Shown piece after piece: positions 37,087 through 45,683 of a stretch of 51,747 bases of DNA. The stretch spans positions 191,705 through 243,451 of the forward strand of contig PCCS01000017.1 in NCBI GenBank assembly GCA_002731825.1, given 5' to 3'. The notes beneath the pieces are model-generated. The model was not told the origin of the DNA and did not search any database. It saw nothing but the letters and a program-made list of their open reading frames with translations. The translations under genes and the position numbers were made by a program. Numbering within the stretch: position 1 is the first letter of the stretch; each line of letters opens with the position of its first letter. Source of the DNA: Myxococcales bacterium (lineage in GTDB: Bacteria; Myxococcota_A; Bradymonadia; UBA7976; UBA1532).

Positions 37087-37764
37087 ATGAGCAAACGCGA
37101 AAAAAGACGAAATGAGCGGCAAGCTGCGGTTCTGAAGGCGGCAACTGATTTAATAAACAAATCCGGTTTTGATGCGGTCACAATGCAATCGATTGCGGCT
37201 GCGATTGGCGCTTCAGTCGGTGGGCTTTACAGATATTTCCCCAATAAAGAGTCTATTTTTAGCGCCTTACAAATGGACGCAATCGCCGTTTTTGATGGGC
37301 TCATTGCAGAGCGACACTCCAAGATAAGCGAACCATCTTCGCGATTTGAGCTTCTCAGTCGCTTAGTCCAAGACTTTGAGAGCTGGTCTGCCTTTAGACG
37401 AACACAGCCCGTGCAATTTGCCTTACTCGAGACCTTTATCAATACACCTCAGCGGACCTTGGATGAAGCCGGTCGCGAGGCGGTCAACCCCTCTATTTCT
37501 GTGGTCTTAAGTAGGATTACGGCCAGTCTAGAAGACTGTGTCCAAGCGGGCGCACTTAAACCCGGTCCCAGTGGGACTCGCACATATATGCTTTGGGCGG
37601 CAATGCATGGCGTTGAACAGCTGAGTAAACGAGATGACGATACGGAGACTCACTGCCAAAGTTCTGTCGTCCGTCAAATGTTGATCAGAGACCTACTGAT
37701 CTCCTGGGGGGCTATGAAAGGCTTGGTGGACCATGTGTTGAATACGGGGTCCACTTCAGATTGA
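37087..37764 (+). CDS. TetR-family transcriptional regulator
   Basis: A 225-aa TetR regulator. The N-terminal helix-turn-helix is clear: RQAAVLKAATDLINKSGFDAVTMQSIAAAIGASVGGLYRYFPNKES matches TetR_N (residues about 12-58). The ligand-binding domain (60-225) is not recognisable in detail but is all helical. Divergently transcribed from the deacylase gene with a 94-bp gap holding a palindromic candidate operator. The most economical model is that it represses the deacylase and perhaps itself in response to a hydrophobic or amide-type ligand. Confidence 0.93.
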   Translation: MSKREKRRNERQAAVLKAATDLINKSGFDAVTMQSIAAAIGASVGGLYRYFPNKESIFSALQMDAIAVFDGLIAERHSKISEPSSRFELLSRLVQDFESWSAFRRTQPVQFALLETFINTPQRTLDEAGREAVNPSISVVLSRITASLEDCVQAGALKPGPSGTRTYMLWAAMHGVEQLSKRDDDTETHCQSSVVRQMLIRDLLISWGAMKGLVDHVLNTGSTSD

Positions 37765-37822
37765 ACCTTCTATCGAGCGCGCTGTCTCACCGGCATCAAC
37801 CTAGACGAGACGGACAAAGCCA

Positions 37823-38698
37823 ATGAAGACCATAAATCCCCTGCTCATGCTGATGTTGGTGGCAACCTATGCCTATGCCGATGGCAGCAAGGGCGCAGAC
37901 GCCCCCTCCAATCCGTATCCTTGGATCGAGCATCTAACCGACCCACAACCGAGAACGATTGCCCTCAGTGAGCGGTTCCCAACGCCGCCTGGTTACAAAC
38001 GCATCGAGCTCCATTCAGACAGCTTTGGGTCTTGGTTGCGAACATTGCCCGTGAGATTAGATCGCGCCCATGTACTCAGCTATGACCATCAAAGACTTGT
38101 TCGCCCATCCAAGGCTGTTGTTCTTCTGGACGTCGGCAAACGGGATTTCCAGCAATGCGCCGATAGCATTATTAGACTGCATGGAGAGTATCTTTGGCAC
38201 AAAAACAGGGCGCATAAAGCACGATATCATTTTACCGATGGTCAGCCGACGACCTGGACAGGTTGGGTGCGTGGCGAACGGTTTAGATCTGTTGGCCATC
38301 GCCTGAAAAAGTATCGCGGTCGGGCCCGAGCCGGTCACTATAAGAACTACCGTCGTTGGCTTACCTACATCTTCATTTATGCAGGAACACGCTCGATGAA
38401 GTTCGACAGCAATCCGGTTGAGGCGGGCGATCTGAGGCCGGGTGATTTCTTTGTCCGACCGGGTGGTCCTGGCCACGCAGTCTTCCTACTGGATATGGCC
38501 GTAAATGAGGCGGGTCAGACCATTGGTTTGATTGGCCAGGGGTTTATGCCGGCTGAAGATTTCCACATCCTGTACGGTCAAAACACGCTGGATTCGGTTT
38601 GGTTTCCATTACCTCAAACGGCCGAAGGAGAGATGCCCACGCCATCGTGGCCACACCCATTTCGACTCCAAGACGCAAGACGCTTCAAGGTCTTCTAG
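37823..38698 (+). CDS. DUF4846 domain exported protein
   Basis: A 291-aa protein with a cleavable signal peptide (MKTINPLLMLMLVATYAYA). The mature part matches DUF4846: the family block FGSWLRTLPVRL, AVVLLDVGKRDFQQCADSIIRLHGEYLW, and a C-terminal VEAGDLRPGDFFVRPGGPGHAVFLLDM with the conserved GDFF...GH. The Gly-His motif is reminiscent of NlpC/P60-like or transglutaminase-like folds, but no function is established. Secreted to the periplasm or beyond. Stand-alone gene following TetR with 58 bp between. Confidence 0.85.
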   Translation: MKTINPLLMLMLVATYAYADGSKGADAPSNPYPWIEHLTDPQPRTIALSERFPTPPGYKRIELHSDSFGSWLRTLPVRLDRAHVLSYDHQRLVRPSKAVVLLDVGKRDFQQCADSIIRLHGEYLWHKNRAHKARYHFTDGQPTTWTGWVRGERFRSVGHRLKKYRGRARAGHYKNYRRWLTYIFIYAGTRSMKFDSNPVEAGDLRPGDFFVRPGGPGHAVFLLDMAVNEAGQTIGLIGQGFMPAEDFHILYGQNTLDSVWFPLPQTAEGEMPTPSWPHPFRLQDARRFKVF

Positions 38699-38868
38699 GA
38701 AGGTTTAATCAAACATAATCAGCGGTCACGAGACACATCATAGTCACCCTAATTTCGTGTCTGAATCTGGGCCGCTGAGCAAGTTCACCTACGACAGAGC
38801 TAAAAAAGTCCTCAAGTTCGCCGGATAAGAGACGATATAAGATCGAGTCGAGCATATGGGGTTTTAGA

Positions 38869-39201
38869 ATGCAGATTCAGGATTTGAGGTCGCGTTATGG
38901 GTCGGCCATAAAACGTGTTGAAGATGTGTCCAGAACACGGTCAGCCACTGGACAACTCGATACAGATGATCTAGGGCAACGAGACAGAGTGTCGATTGTT
39001 TCATCTGGTGACGGATCAACTGGGCAAGCTGAATCGACAGGGCAGTCTGGTGCTCACCGCCATGCGATACACCAAGCGCGCGTCAGCTATGCCGATGAAG
39101 CGCGGGTGGCCAACCGGATTGATCAACTTAAACACGTACTCGCTCAGATTCATCAGCTACAAAGTCAATCACAGAGATTGGGCCCTGCGATCTACGCTTA
39201 G
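38869..39201 (+). CDS. Small polar protein of unknown function
   Basis: A 110-aa protein. Start ATG 38869; only a weak Shine-Dalgarno (GGGG). Composition: Gln, Arg, Ser rich, with a disordered middle (residues 30-60) and a likely C-terminal amphipathic helix (DEARVANRIDQLKHVLAQIHQLQ). The layout, an early DRVSI and a late helical segment, weakly recalls anti-sigma factor FlgM, but no flagellar gene is near and the match is too faint to name it. It may be a real short gene or a chance ORF. Confidence 0.5.
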   Translation: MQIQDLRSRYGSAIKRVEDVSRTRSATGQLDTDDLGQRDRVSIVSSGDGSTGQAESTGQSGAHRHAIHQARVSYADEARVANRIDQLKHVLAQIHQLQSQSQRLGPAIYA

Positions 39202-39272
39202 TCGCCAGGGTCTAGACGCTGAGGCTGTCGACCAGTAAACTGGCGTGGGCTGAATAAGTTCTGGGATGATCC

Positions 39273-39779
39273 ATGCGTTTCGAAATCGGTGGCGACTACA
39301 ATATGACTGTTGAGCAATTTTGGTCGGCGGTATTTTTTGATCCCGACTTCAATGATCACCTGCATTTCAAAGGTCTTGGTTTCAGCGACTACGAAATCGT
39401 CGAAGACCGGGTCGAATCCGATGGGCGGCGATCGAGAATCCTGAAGGCCCATCCAAAAACGCCGATACCGAAGCCGCTCCAGAGACTGCTGGGGAAAAGC
39501 ATTTCATATATCGAGCATGGGGAGTACGACCCGAACGCTCGGGCCTGGACCACACGCGTCGAATTGCCCAAAATTGGGCGAAAACTTCAAATCGAATCGA
39601 CCATGTCATTTACCCCTAAAGACGAGTTGTCCTGTACGCGGACAGTCATCTTTGATGTTCAGGCAAACATCTTTGGAATCGGTCGTATTCTAGAGAAATT
39701 CACGGAGTCGGCCCTACGGGATAATTATGAACTAGCCCGACGTGCAACCAATGCCTGGTTTGCTCAAAATCGAAATTAA
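39273..39779 (+). CDS. DUF2505 family (START-like fold) protein
   Basis: A 168-aa protein matching DUF2505, a SRPBCC/START-like family. The typical N-terminus MRFEIGGDYNMTVEQFWSAVFFDPDFNDHL and LGFSDYEIVED are present, followed by the alternating beta strands and the long C-terminal helix ESALRDNYELARRATNAWF of this fold. Such proteins bind hydrophobic ligands; no ligand is known for this family. Cytoplasmic. A GGGATG lies just before the ATG. Stop lies 57 bp from the end of the convergent argG gene. Confidence 0.85.
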   Translation: MRFEIGGDYNMTVEQFWSAVFFDPDFNDHLHFKGLGFSDYEIVEDRVESDGRRSRILKAHPKTPIPKPLQRLLGKSISYIEHGEYDPNARAWTTRVELPKIGRKLQIESTMSFTPKDELSCTRTVIFDVQANIFGIGRILEKFTESALRDNYELARRATNAWFAQNRN

Positions 39780-39836
39780 AGACGAGCAATAGTTCCCTGA
39801 ATTAGGCGACTGCTGACCATCCCCTAGACCGACGAC

Positions 39837-41069
39837 TCAGCTTTTGATCTGTCCGGAGTTGGCCATGACAAGGGCCTCGACAGCTTGAACTTCTAGATAG
39901 CCCTGTGAGCTGTGAGGGTTCAATCCATCACTGGCTTCCATGGACGAATCCGCAGGATTGTAAAGGGAGTGAGGACAGTCGCTCAGAGACTCGAAATAAA
40001 GATTACCTTTATACATACCGACAGTGACTGTACCCGTTGCATATTGGGCGAGTGAGTCAATGGCTGTGAGAGCAGCCTGAGTTGCCGGGTCATAGAGACG
40101 GCCGTCGTATATCTGCTGAGCGACCAATCTGGACAAAGACTCAAACAATGCGGCCGCACGGCGGTCCATGGTCGCCTGATAGACCGCCTTCAAGGCAAAG
40201 CCAAGCAATTCCATGCCAGGGGCTTCATAAACACCCCGGCTCTTGGTTCCTATGATTCTGTTTTCCAGAGCATTCTTCATCCAGATGCCGTTGCGGCCAG
40301 CGATCTGATTCGATTGTTCCATCGCCTGAAGAGGATTGACAGCTTCGCCATTGATGGACACACAGCGACCGCTCTTGATTTCGATGCGCACGCTTTCAAT
40401 TTTGTCCGGCGCGTCCTGCGGCCAGACGCCCATAATCGGGTCCACGATCAAGCAGGGCGTATCCAATTCTTCTAAGTCTTCGGCCTCATGAGACAGACCG
40501 GCCAAGTTCGCATCTGTGCTGTAGCGTTTCTTAGGTCCGGTATCGGCTTCAATCCCTTGCGTCCGAAGATACTCGGCCATCTCTTTACGACCTGGAAACT
40601 GCTCAAGTAACTCTTCGTCTCTCCACGGCGCATAGACACCCATCTTGGGGGCCAGTACGTTTGTGTACCGTTCGAACCGAACTTGGTCATTCCCCCGTCC
40701 GGTTGCACCGTGGGACAAAACTGTACAGCCCCGGGCACGCATTGCGCCAATGAGACCTGTCACCGTCACCGCTCGCGCTATGCCCGTCGTGTTCCAGTAA
40801 CCACCGTCATAGGTGGCTTGTGCCTTCAATACCAGAAAGCACGCCTCGGCCATTTCCGACTTTAAGTCGACGATGGTTGTCTCCGCGCCACATGGTGCCA
40901 TCTTCGTGATGATGTCATTTATATTTTCTTCATCTGGCTGACCCAAGTCTGCAGAAAAACATAGAACATCTAGCCCTGCTTCACGTAATCGAGTTGTAAC
41001 AGTCTTGCTGTCGAGTCCCCCTGATACGCAAATGCCAATTCGTTGATTTTTTAAGTTTTGTATCTTCAT
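39837..41069 (-). CDS. argG: Argininosuccinate synthase
   Basis: ArgG, 410 aa; joins citrulline and aspartate using ATP, the penultimate step of arginine synthesis. The frame is open to 41237, but ATG 41069 gives the standard N-terminus NLKNQRIGICVSGGLDSK; no Shine-Dalgarno is visible. The PP-loop is SGGLDSK, where most family members have SGGLDTS. Other signatures are normal: ADLGQPDEE, NTTGIARAVT, GATGRGNDQVRFE, KRYSTDANLAGLSHEAEDLE and GRNGIWMKNALENR. No other arginine gene is near. Confidence 0.93.
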   Translation of the reverse strand: MKIQNLKNQRIGICVSGGLDSKTVTTRLREAGLDVLCFSADLGQPDEENINDIITKMAPCGAETTIVDLKSEMAEACFLVLKAQATYDGGYWNTTGIARAVTVTGLIGAMRARGCTVLSHGATGRGNDQVRFERYTNVLAPKMGVYAPWRDEELLEQFPGRKEMAEYLRTQGIEADTGPKKRYSTDANLAGLSHEAEDLEELDTPCLIVDPIMGVWPQDAPDKIESVRIEIKSGRCVSINGEAVNPLQAMEQSNQIAGRNGIWMKNALENRIIGTKSRGVYEAPGMELLGFALKAVYQATMDRRAAALFESLSRLVAQQIYDGRLYDPATQAALTAIDSLAQYATGTVTVGMYKGNLYFESLSDCPHSLYNPADSSMEASDGLNPHSSQGYLEVQAVEALVMANSGQIKS

Positions 41070-41424
41070 AGCGGCGCGATAGTAGCAAAACCGCTGCGGG
41101 TGATCATCAGGTCTTTTTTTAAATTTGAATCCCTTCAGATAACCGAGAACATCGGGCCACTTTTTAAAGCGGCTCAAAAACCGTACCTTTGCGCAGTGAA
41201 CCGATGTCATTGAAACCGAGTAAGCGCGGTCATCCAACGAAGAAATGTCTGGGGCGCCCGAGTAAATTCAGGCACAATAGACCGGCGAGTGTGAGTCTGC
41301 AGCATCGGGTATTCTGACCCATAGATGGACCCATTCGCTGACCCATTGGCCTGACTTGGAATAAGATAAGAGCGTCGTGGGTTTGGTGTGACGATTATGA
41401 CAGCGTTTTTTTGAGGGGATTCGA
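41070..41424. other. Divergent intergenic region with direct repeats, 355 bp
   Basis: Lies between argG (-) and the M1 peptidase gene (+). Three exact copies of GACCCAT occur at 41316, 41328 and 41340, a 12-bp period (about one helical turn), 80-110 bp before the peptidase ATG. A poly-A/T stretch (around 41113-41128) lies on the argG side. No small gene or clear -35/-10 pair could be fixed. Confidence 0.5.
41316..41346. repeat. Three tandem GACCCAT repeats, 12-bp period
   Basis: GACCCAT at 41316-41322, 41328-41334 and 41340-41346, separated by unrelated 5-bp spacers (AGATG and TCGCT). Helically phased copies of a 7-mer upstream of a gene suggest a regulator binding array; the regulator is unknown. 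Confidence 0.65.
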
Positions 41425-43524
41425 ATGACGTTTTTAGCGCGCATACTTGTATTGACAGGGCTTGTCCTTGGATTGGCTTGCAACACGGCTCCAGGGCCCA
41501 AAGACCCACTCGACAAACCCACGCAGGGTGAGCCAAAGGAAGCATCCGCGCCGTCGGAGGCCACTCAAAAAAGCGCCCCCGTGACCTCGCAGGCCAACGA
41601 GAGTGTGAGAGCCTCCTTACGTAACGCCGCACAAACCTACGGTGAAGCCGGAGAGATCAATTATGAAATCGATGTTAAAATCGACTTTGATTTCTTCACC
41701 TATGAGGGGCGTCAAAAAGTCGAATTTAAAAATCGGGCGGGCAAGCCGCTTAAGGAACTCTACTTCTTCCTCTACCCCAATACAAAAGAACTTACAGGTG
41801 GAGCCGGACGCAATATCGTAGTGAGCAATGTTAAAGTTGCTGGCGCTGTGGTGACGGTTGAGGGTAGCCATTCCCCCCTTTTGAAAATTAACTTAGACAG
41901 CCCACTCAACCCAAATGAAGTCTGTCGTGTCGAACTCGACTTCAAGGGCATCTTGTATCGCCAAAAACCAAATGCAAGCGATATGAAGAAGCTTGCCATG
42001 GAACAAGTGCTGCAGTTGGTCACTGGCCGAACAGGGCATTCGGGCGGGTATGGCGTGTTCAGCGTTGGCGAGGGCATTCTGAGTATGGCTCTGTGGCATC
42101 CAGTTTTGGCAGCCCACGATGAGCGCGGCTGGGATGTCGACCCAGGCACTGACATCGGCGATCGGAGCTATTTCGACGTGGCGAACTATGCGGTCACCGT
42201 CGACGTGCCAAAACGGGTAAAAATGGCGACGACAGGTGTGCAACAATTACAGCAGACACGGGATACAAAGCGGCGTTTTGTTGCCGCTGCTGTGCGAGAG
42301 TTCGCTATGCAGCTCTCTGAGCATTATGACAGTGCCAGCACCGATGTAGCCGGCGTGCGCGTCAACAGTTGGTTTCTCAAAAAAAATCGTGATGTTGGAC
42401 TCTCCGTCCTAAAACAGGCCGCTGATGCCCTCCGTGTGTTTGAACGCGATTTCGGGCCCTATCCCTATCGAGAACTCGATATTGCTCAAAGTCCGCTCAC
42501 GGGCGGCGCTGGCGGTGTTGAATTCCCGGGCCTGGTGACAGTCGCTCACATGTTCTATTCAGACCAAATGGGTGGCCTGTCCGCAGGATCTGGAAGCTCT
42601 GCTAAAGCCAACCAATTCCTTGCCGATACCCGTGAATTTGTCGTCGCCCATGAGGTTGCCCATCAATGGTGGAATGCCATTGTCGGCAGTGATAGCAAAC
42701 GGCATCCATTCGTCGATGAGGCACTCGCAAACCACAGTGCAATTCACTATTTTCAGGCGATTCACGGAAAAAAGGCTGCCGATAAGCAAAGAGACCTACA
42801 GCTCCGCCTACCTTGGCAAATCTCACGTATGTCAGGCGGCAAAGACCGACCAGTTGACTTACCGACTCGAGAGTTTAACAACATGGTCGAATATGCGGCC
42901 GTTGTGTACGCCAAAGGCGGTCTATTCTTTGATGCTGTGAGACAAGAGCTTGGCGAGCAGGCCTTCTTAGGGGTCATCCAAACCTATTATCGTGATTACA
43001 CATTTAAGATTGCGAAACCCGAGGATTTGGAACGGCGACTGGTCGCAGCGTCCAAAAATCCGGATCGAATGCGTCAACTCATAGATCGGTGGTTACGAGG
43101 CCGGCATGCAGACAAAGACATCGCGTCCGTGAGTTACACCACGCTTTTGGAACAATTTGTTGGGCCAGATGTACTCAGAGCCATCGACCCTAAGCTTGAG
43201 CGCGTTTTGAATCATCGAGGCTTCGACGAATTGGTCAAATTGCTCAAGACAGTGACGGGACCCGATGGAACCCTCAAAGAGGGCATCGATTATCAGGCCG
43301 TGATTGGCCTTGCTGCAGAGTTGTTGGGTACAGGCGAAAATGAACTCAACCGCCTACTGGGACTGACCACGCGCCTGTTCTTGGATGACGGATCGATTAA
43401 ACCAGGCCAAATTGTTCGTGAGTTGGGTGGTGTAATTGCCGGTGACGACAAGGAAGTCGGTGAACTTATCAATGCGTTTGGAGGCGTGATCGATGCCATC
43501 GACCAATTGAATAAGACGCCCTAA
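41425..43524 (+). CDS. M1-family metallopeptidase lipoprotein
   Basis: A 699-aa zinc aminopeptidase of the M1 family. Signal peptide ends LGLAC (Cys19) and is followed by a Pro/Ser/Ala-rich linker (20-65), so it is probably anchored on the outer membrane or surface. The catalytic site is intact: His409-Glu410-x-x-His413 in HEVAHQWW and Glu432 in FVDEALANHS. The substrate-anchoring GxMEN motif is present in the variant GGVEFPG, close to the GGMEYP form of many bacterial members. The N-terminal beta domain (GRQKVEFKNRAGKPLKELYFFLYPN) is typical. The C-terminal 170 residues (from about 530) are an unassigned helical tail. Inferred role: degradation of external peptides. Confidence 0.93.
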   Translation: MTFLARILVLTGLVLGLACNTAPGPKDPLDKPTQGEPKEASAPSEATQKSAPVTSQANESVRASLRNAAQTYGEAGEINYEIDVKIDFDFFTYEGRQKVEFKNRAGKPLKELYFFLYPNTKELTGGAGRNIVVSNVKVAGAVVTVEGSHSPLLKINLDSPLNPNEVCRVELDFKGILYRQKPNASDMKKLAMEQVLQLVTGRTGHSGGYGVFSVGEGILSMALWHPVLAAHDERGWDVDPGTDIGDRSYFDVANYAVTVDVPKRVKMATTGVQQLQQTRDTKRRFVAAAVREFAMQLSEHYDSASTDVAGVRVNSWFLKKNRDVGLSVLKQAADALRVFERDFGPYPYRELDIAQSPLTGGAGGVEFPGLVTVAHMFYSDQMGGLSAGSGSSAKANQFLADTREFVVAHEVAHQWWNAIVGSDSKRHPFVDEALANHSAIHYFQAIHGKKAADKQRDLQLRLPWQISRMSGGKDRPVDLPTREFNNMVEYAAVVYAKGGLFFDAVRQELGEQAFLGVIQTYYRDYTFKIAKPEDLERRLVAASKNPDRMRQLIDRWLRGRHADKDIASVSYTTLLEQFVGPDVLRAIDPKLERVLNHRGFDELVKLLKTVTGPDGTLKEGIDYQAVIGLAAELLGTGENELNRLLGLTTRLFLDDGSIKPGQIVRELGGVIAGDDKEVGELINAFGGVIDAIDQLNKTP

Positions 43525-43729
43525 GCAGGGGGTTGATACAACCATTTCAACGGGCAGCAAGCGCACCCGGAGCAGAGCAGCCACCACGGGGTAATTCGAC
43601 GTAGACCACACGCTGAGACGAGAGTCGCTGTGACCGTCACAATCGAATTGAAGACCCCATTCAATGACATCATAGACATGAAGTTAATTGCTTAATGCAA
43701 TGGGCCGGGGGGCTGAATCGACTCATTTG

Positions 43730-43768
43730 AAATGCAGTAGGGTCGAGGAAAGACCCCGACTGCATTTT
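43730..43768. terminator. Intrinsic terminator between convergent genes
   Basis: Outer stem AAATGCAGT (43730-43738) pairs with ACTGCATTT (43759-43767); inner stem GGGTC (43740-43744) pairs with GACCC (43752-43756), loop GAGGAAA. Flanked by T-run on the right. Lies between the M1 peptidase (+) and the channel-like gene (-), 10 bp from the stop of the latter. Confidence 0.8.
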
Positions 43769-43777
43769 AGTCGTATC

Positions 43778-45451
43778 TTACGCGTCGCCGTCTGACTTGT
43801 TGGCGCGATCATATTGATTCTTGATAATGTCACTGGCGACATCTCGTGAACCAAGGCCAAAAGCGATGGCTGCTGCGAGGACAAGCCCTCCCAACAACAG
43901 ACCGAAGGTGAGAAGTACGAAGGAATGAGCAACTTGTAATTGCTGCAAAGCCATCGTGACTGTAAAAACAAGGATCGCAACCCGAGTTGCTTCACCTAAC
44001 CAGGCCCGGGTCTTATCACCTTGGAAACGCGCCTGTAGTTGGTCTCGAACAAAGTTGGCTCCAGCCAAACCTGCTGTGACGATCAGGAGGGCGACGATGC
44101 CCTTTGTGACCGCAAATGCGAGAACGTGATTGATGAGGTCTGCCCAAACAGTAAGAGCCAGTTTTTGAAGCGCTTGTACACTCGCGACAAGGACTACGGC
44201 GATCTGGACGAAGAAACCGATCAGCTGGGTCGGTGTGCGCACACTGGCAGCAGCTTCGGTACTGTCGCCCGCACTGTGACCGCCCATGCTGATGCCAAAC
44301 TTCGCAAGGGTTTCATTGATCTGGAGTCCATCGAGTAAACCGACCACGGTTGCTCGGAGTAATCGACCGACCAAGACACCAACCGTGACAATAATGACCG
44401 CGACGAAGAGCGAGGGTAGGATCTGCCAAAATTGAGCGACCATGTTCTTCAATGGGCTGCTCAATTCCGTCAAATTCAGTTTACCCAGGGCAAGAATGAA
44501 CGCCTGAAGCAAAATGAAAACTTGAACGACCAATCCGATGAATTCACTGGCAGTCTTCTTAGTGAAGAAATTGCCGAGGCCGATCCGTGTCACAATTCGG
44601 TCTAGACCAATTGCACTCAATAAGCTTGCGGTCCCCGTCTTTGCCATATGGCTCAGCACATAGCCGACGAAAAGAATGATGACCGCGACGACAAGCAACG
44701 GAAGCACGGTCAAACACTTATTCAGGATATTTTGGAGAGGAACGTAAATGGCCTTGAACTGTAATGCTTCGAAGGCGCCGGCCAAACCAACCAGCATGGC
44801 AAACCAGAAAGCGACGGCGCCAATGGTTTGACTGACCGGTCGTGATTCCTCATCAGCGTCCATGCCAACAGGCTTGGGTAACTTGTCATCTAGCTTGCCT
44901 AAAGCAACCAGGCAGAGTTTCCGAAGCACTGTCCCCGCCAAAACACCGGCTGCCAGAATTAAAGCGGCTTTACCGATGCTCGGCAGAGCGCCTGTGATCT
45001 TGGTTAGAAAGTTTTGCACCGGTTGGGCTGCTTGGCCCAAGCCAGCAAAACTAAGAGCAGCCACGACGGAGGATAACAAACCAGCCCAGAAGACGATGGC
45101 CGCAAAAAAACGTTCAATGGAATCGTTTTCTTTGCCGCCGTCGCTGGTTTTATCACCGAGAAGTAAATGAAGACCAAGGACTTTGCCGACCTTCTCTCCC
45201 ATCTTTGTTTTCTTCAGTGCCACGTACGTGATCTTGGCGAGGATAAACTTTGAGATAAACCAACCTATAAAAAGAACCAGGGCCGCGGCTCCAAACTTCT
45301 TCGAGCCTTCGTAGAAACTCGATGCCAGGAACTGCTCCCATATGGCTGCAAAATCCCAACTGTCTGACCCATCTTTCGATTGCGCAAAAGCTACGGCAGG
45401 TCCGGCCATGATGAACAACATGACGGAAGCCCAAGCACGTCTTAAGCTCAT
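43778..45451 (-). CDS. CmpX-like multi-TM channel protein (TM_helix repeats)
   Basis: A 557-aa membrane protein with an N-terminal signal peptide (MSLRRAWASVMLFIMAGPAVAFA). AAGGAG lies 7 nt upstream of the ATG. At least three tandem copies of the 'conserved TM helix' unit (PF05552): IGWFISKFILAKITYVAL, ILAAGVLAGTVLRKLCL, LFVGYVLSHMAKTGTASLL and VTVGVLVGRLLRATVVGLL head them, each followed by short amphipathic G-I-x-x-F type segments. The last is followed by ALAFGLGSRDVASDIIKNQY, a typical C-terminal end. These proteins are annotated as mechanosensitive channels but lack the MscS beta domain. CmpX of Pseudomonas affects envelope signalling. Role here: membrane channel or scaffold (inference). 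Confidence 0.88.
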   Translation of the reverse strand: MSLRRAWASVMLFIMAGPAVAFAQSKDGSDSWDFAAIWEQFLASSFYEGSKKFGAAALVLFIGWFISKFILAKITYVALKKTKMGEKVGKVLGLHLLLGDKTSDGGKENDSIERFFAAIVFWAGLLSSVVAALSFAGLGQAAQPVQNFLTKITGALPSIGKAALILAAGVLAGTVLRKLCLVALGKLDDKLPKPVGMDADEESRPVSQTIGAVAFWFAMLVGLAGAFEALQFKAIYVPLQNILNKCLTVLPLLVVAVIILFVGYVLSHMAKTGTASLLSAIGLDRIVTRIGLGNFFTKKTASEFIGLVVQVFILLQAFILALGKLNLTELSSPLKNMVAQFWQILPSLFVAVIIVTVGVLVGRLLRATVVGLLDGLQINETLAKFGISMGGHSAGDSTEAAASVRTPTQLIGFFVQIAVVLVASVQALQKLALTVWADLINHVLAFAVTKGIVALLIVTAGLAGANFVRDQLQARFQGDKTRAWLGEATRVAILVFTVTMALQQLQVAHSFVLLTFGLLLGGLVLAAAIAFGLGSRDVASDIIKNQYDRANKSDGDA

Positions 45452-45683
45452 AAGAGATCTCCTTTATCGGATGTTAATTGACTGTCTAAACGAGTCACAG
45501 TCTGGGTGGTGAAACCCCTCGTTCCAGCACCCTAGGGCCATAGGTGTAACTTATTCGAAAGCAGTGTGAAAGATTTCTCGTTGCAATTTGTTAGATCTGT
45601 CACGCGGATGGCCAAAACTCACAGCCAATATGGGCACTTAATGCATCATCACGGCTGTTTATCTTGTCTTTTTAATTGGTCAT

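Noticed and set aside
41070-41237. 56-residue N-terminal extension of ArgG
   Set aside because: Not seen in the family, no Shine-Dalgarno; more likely upstream non-coding sequence left open by chance.
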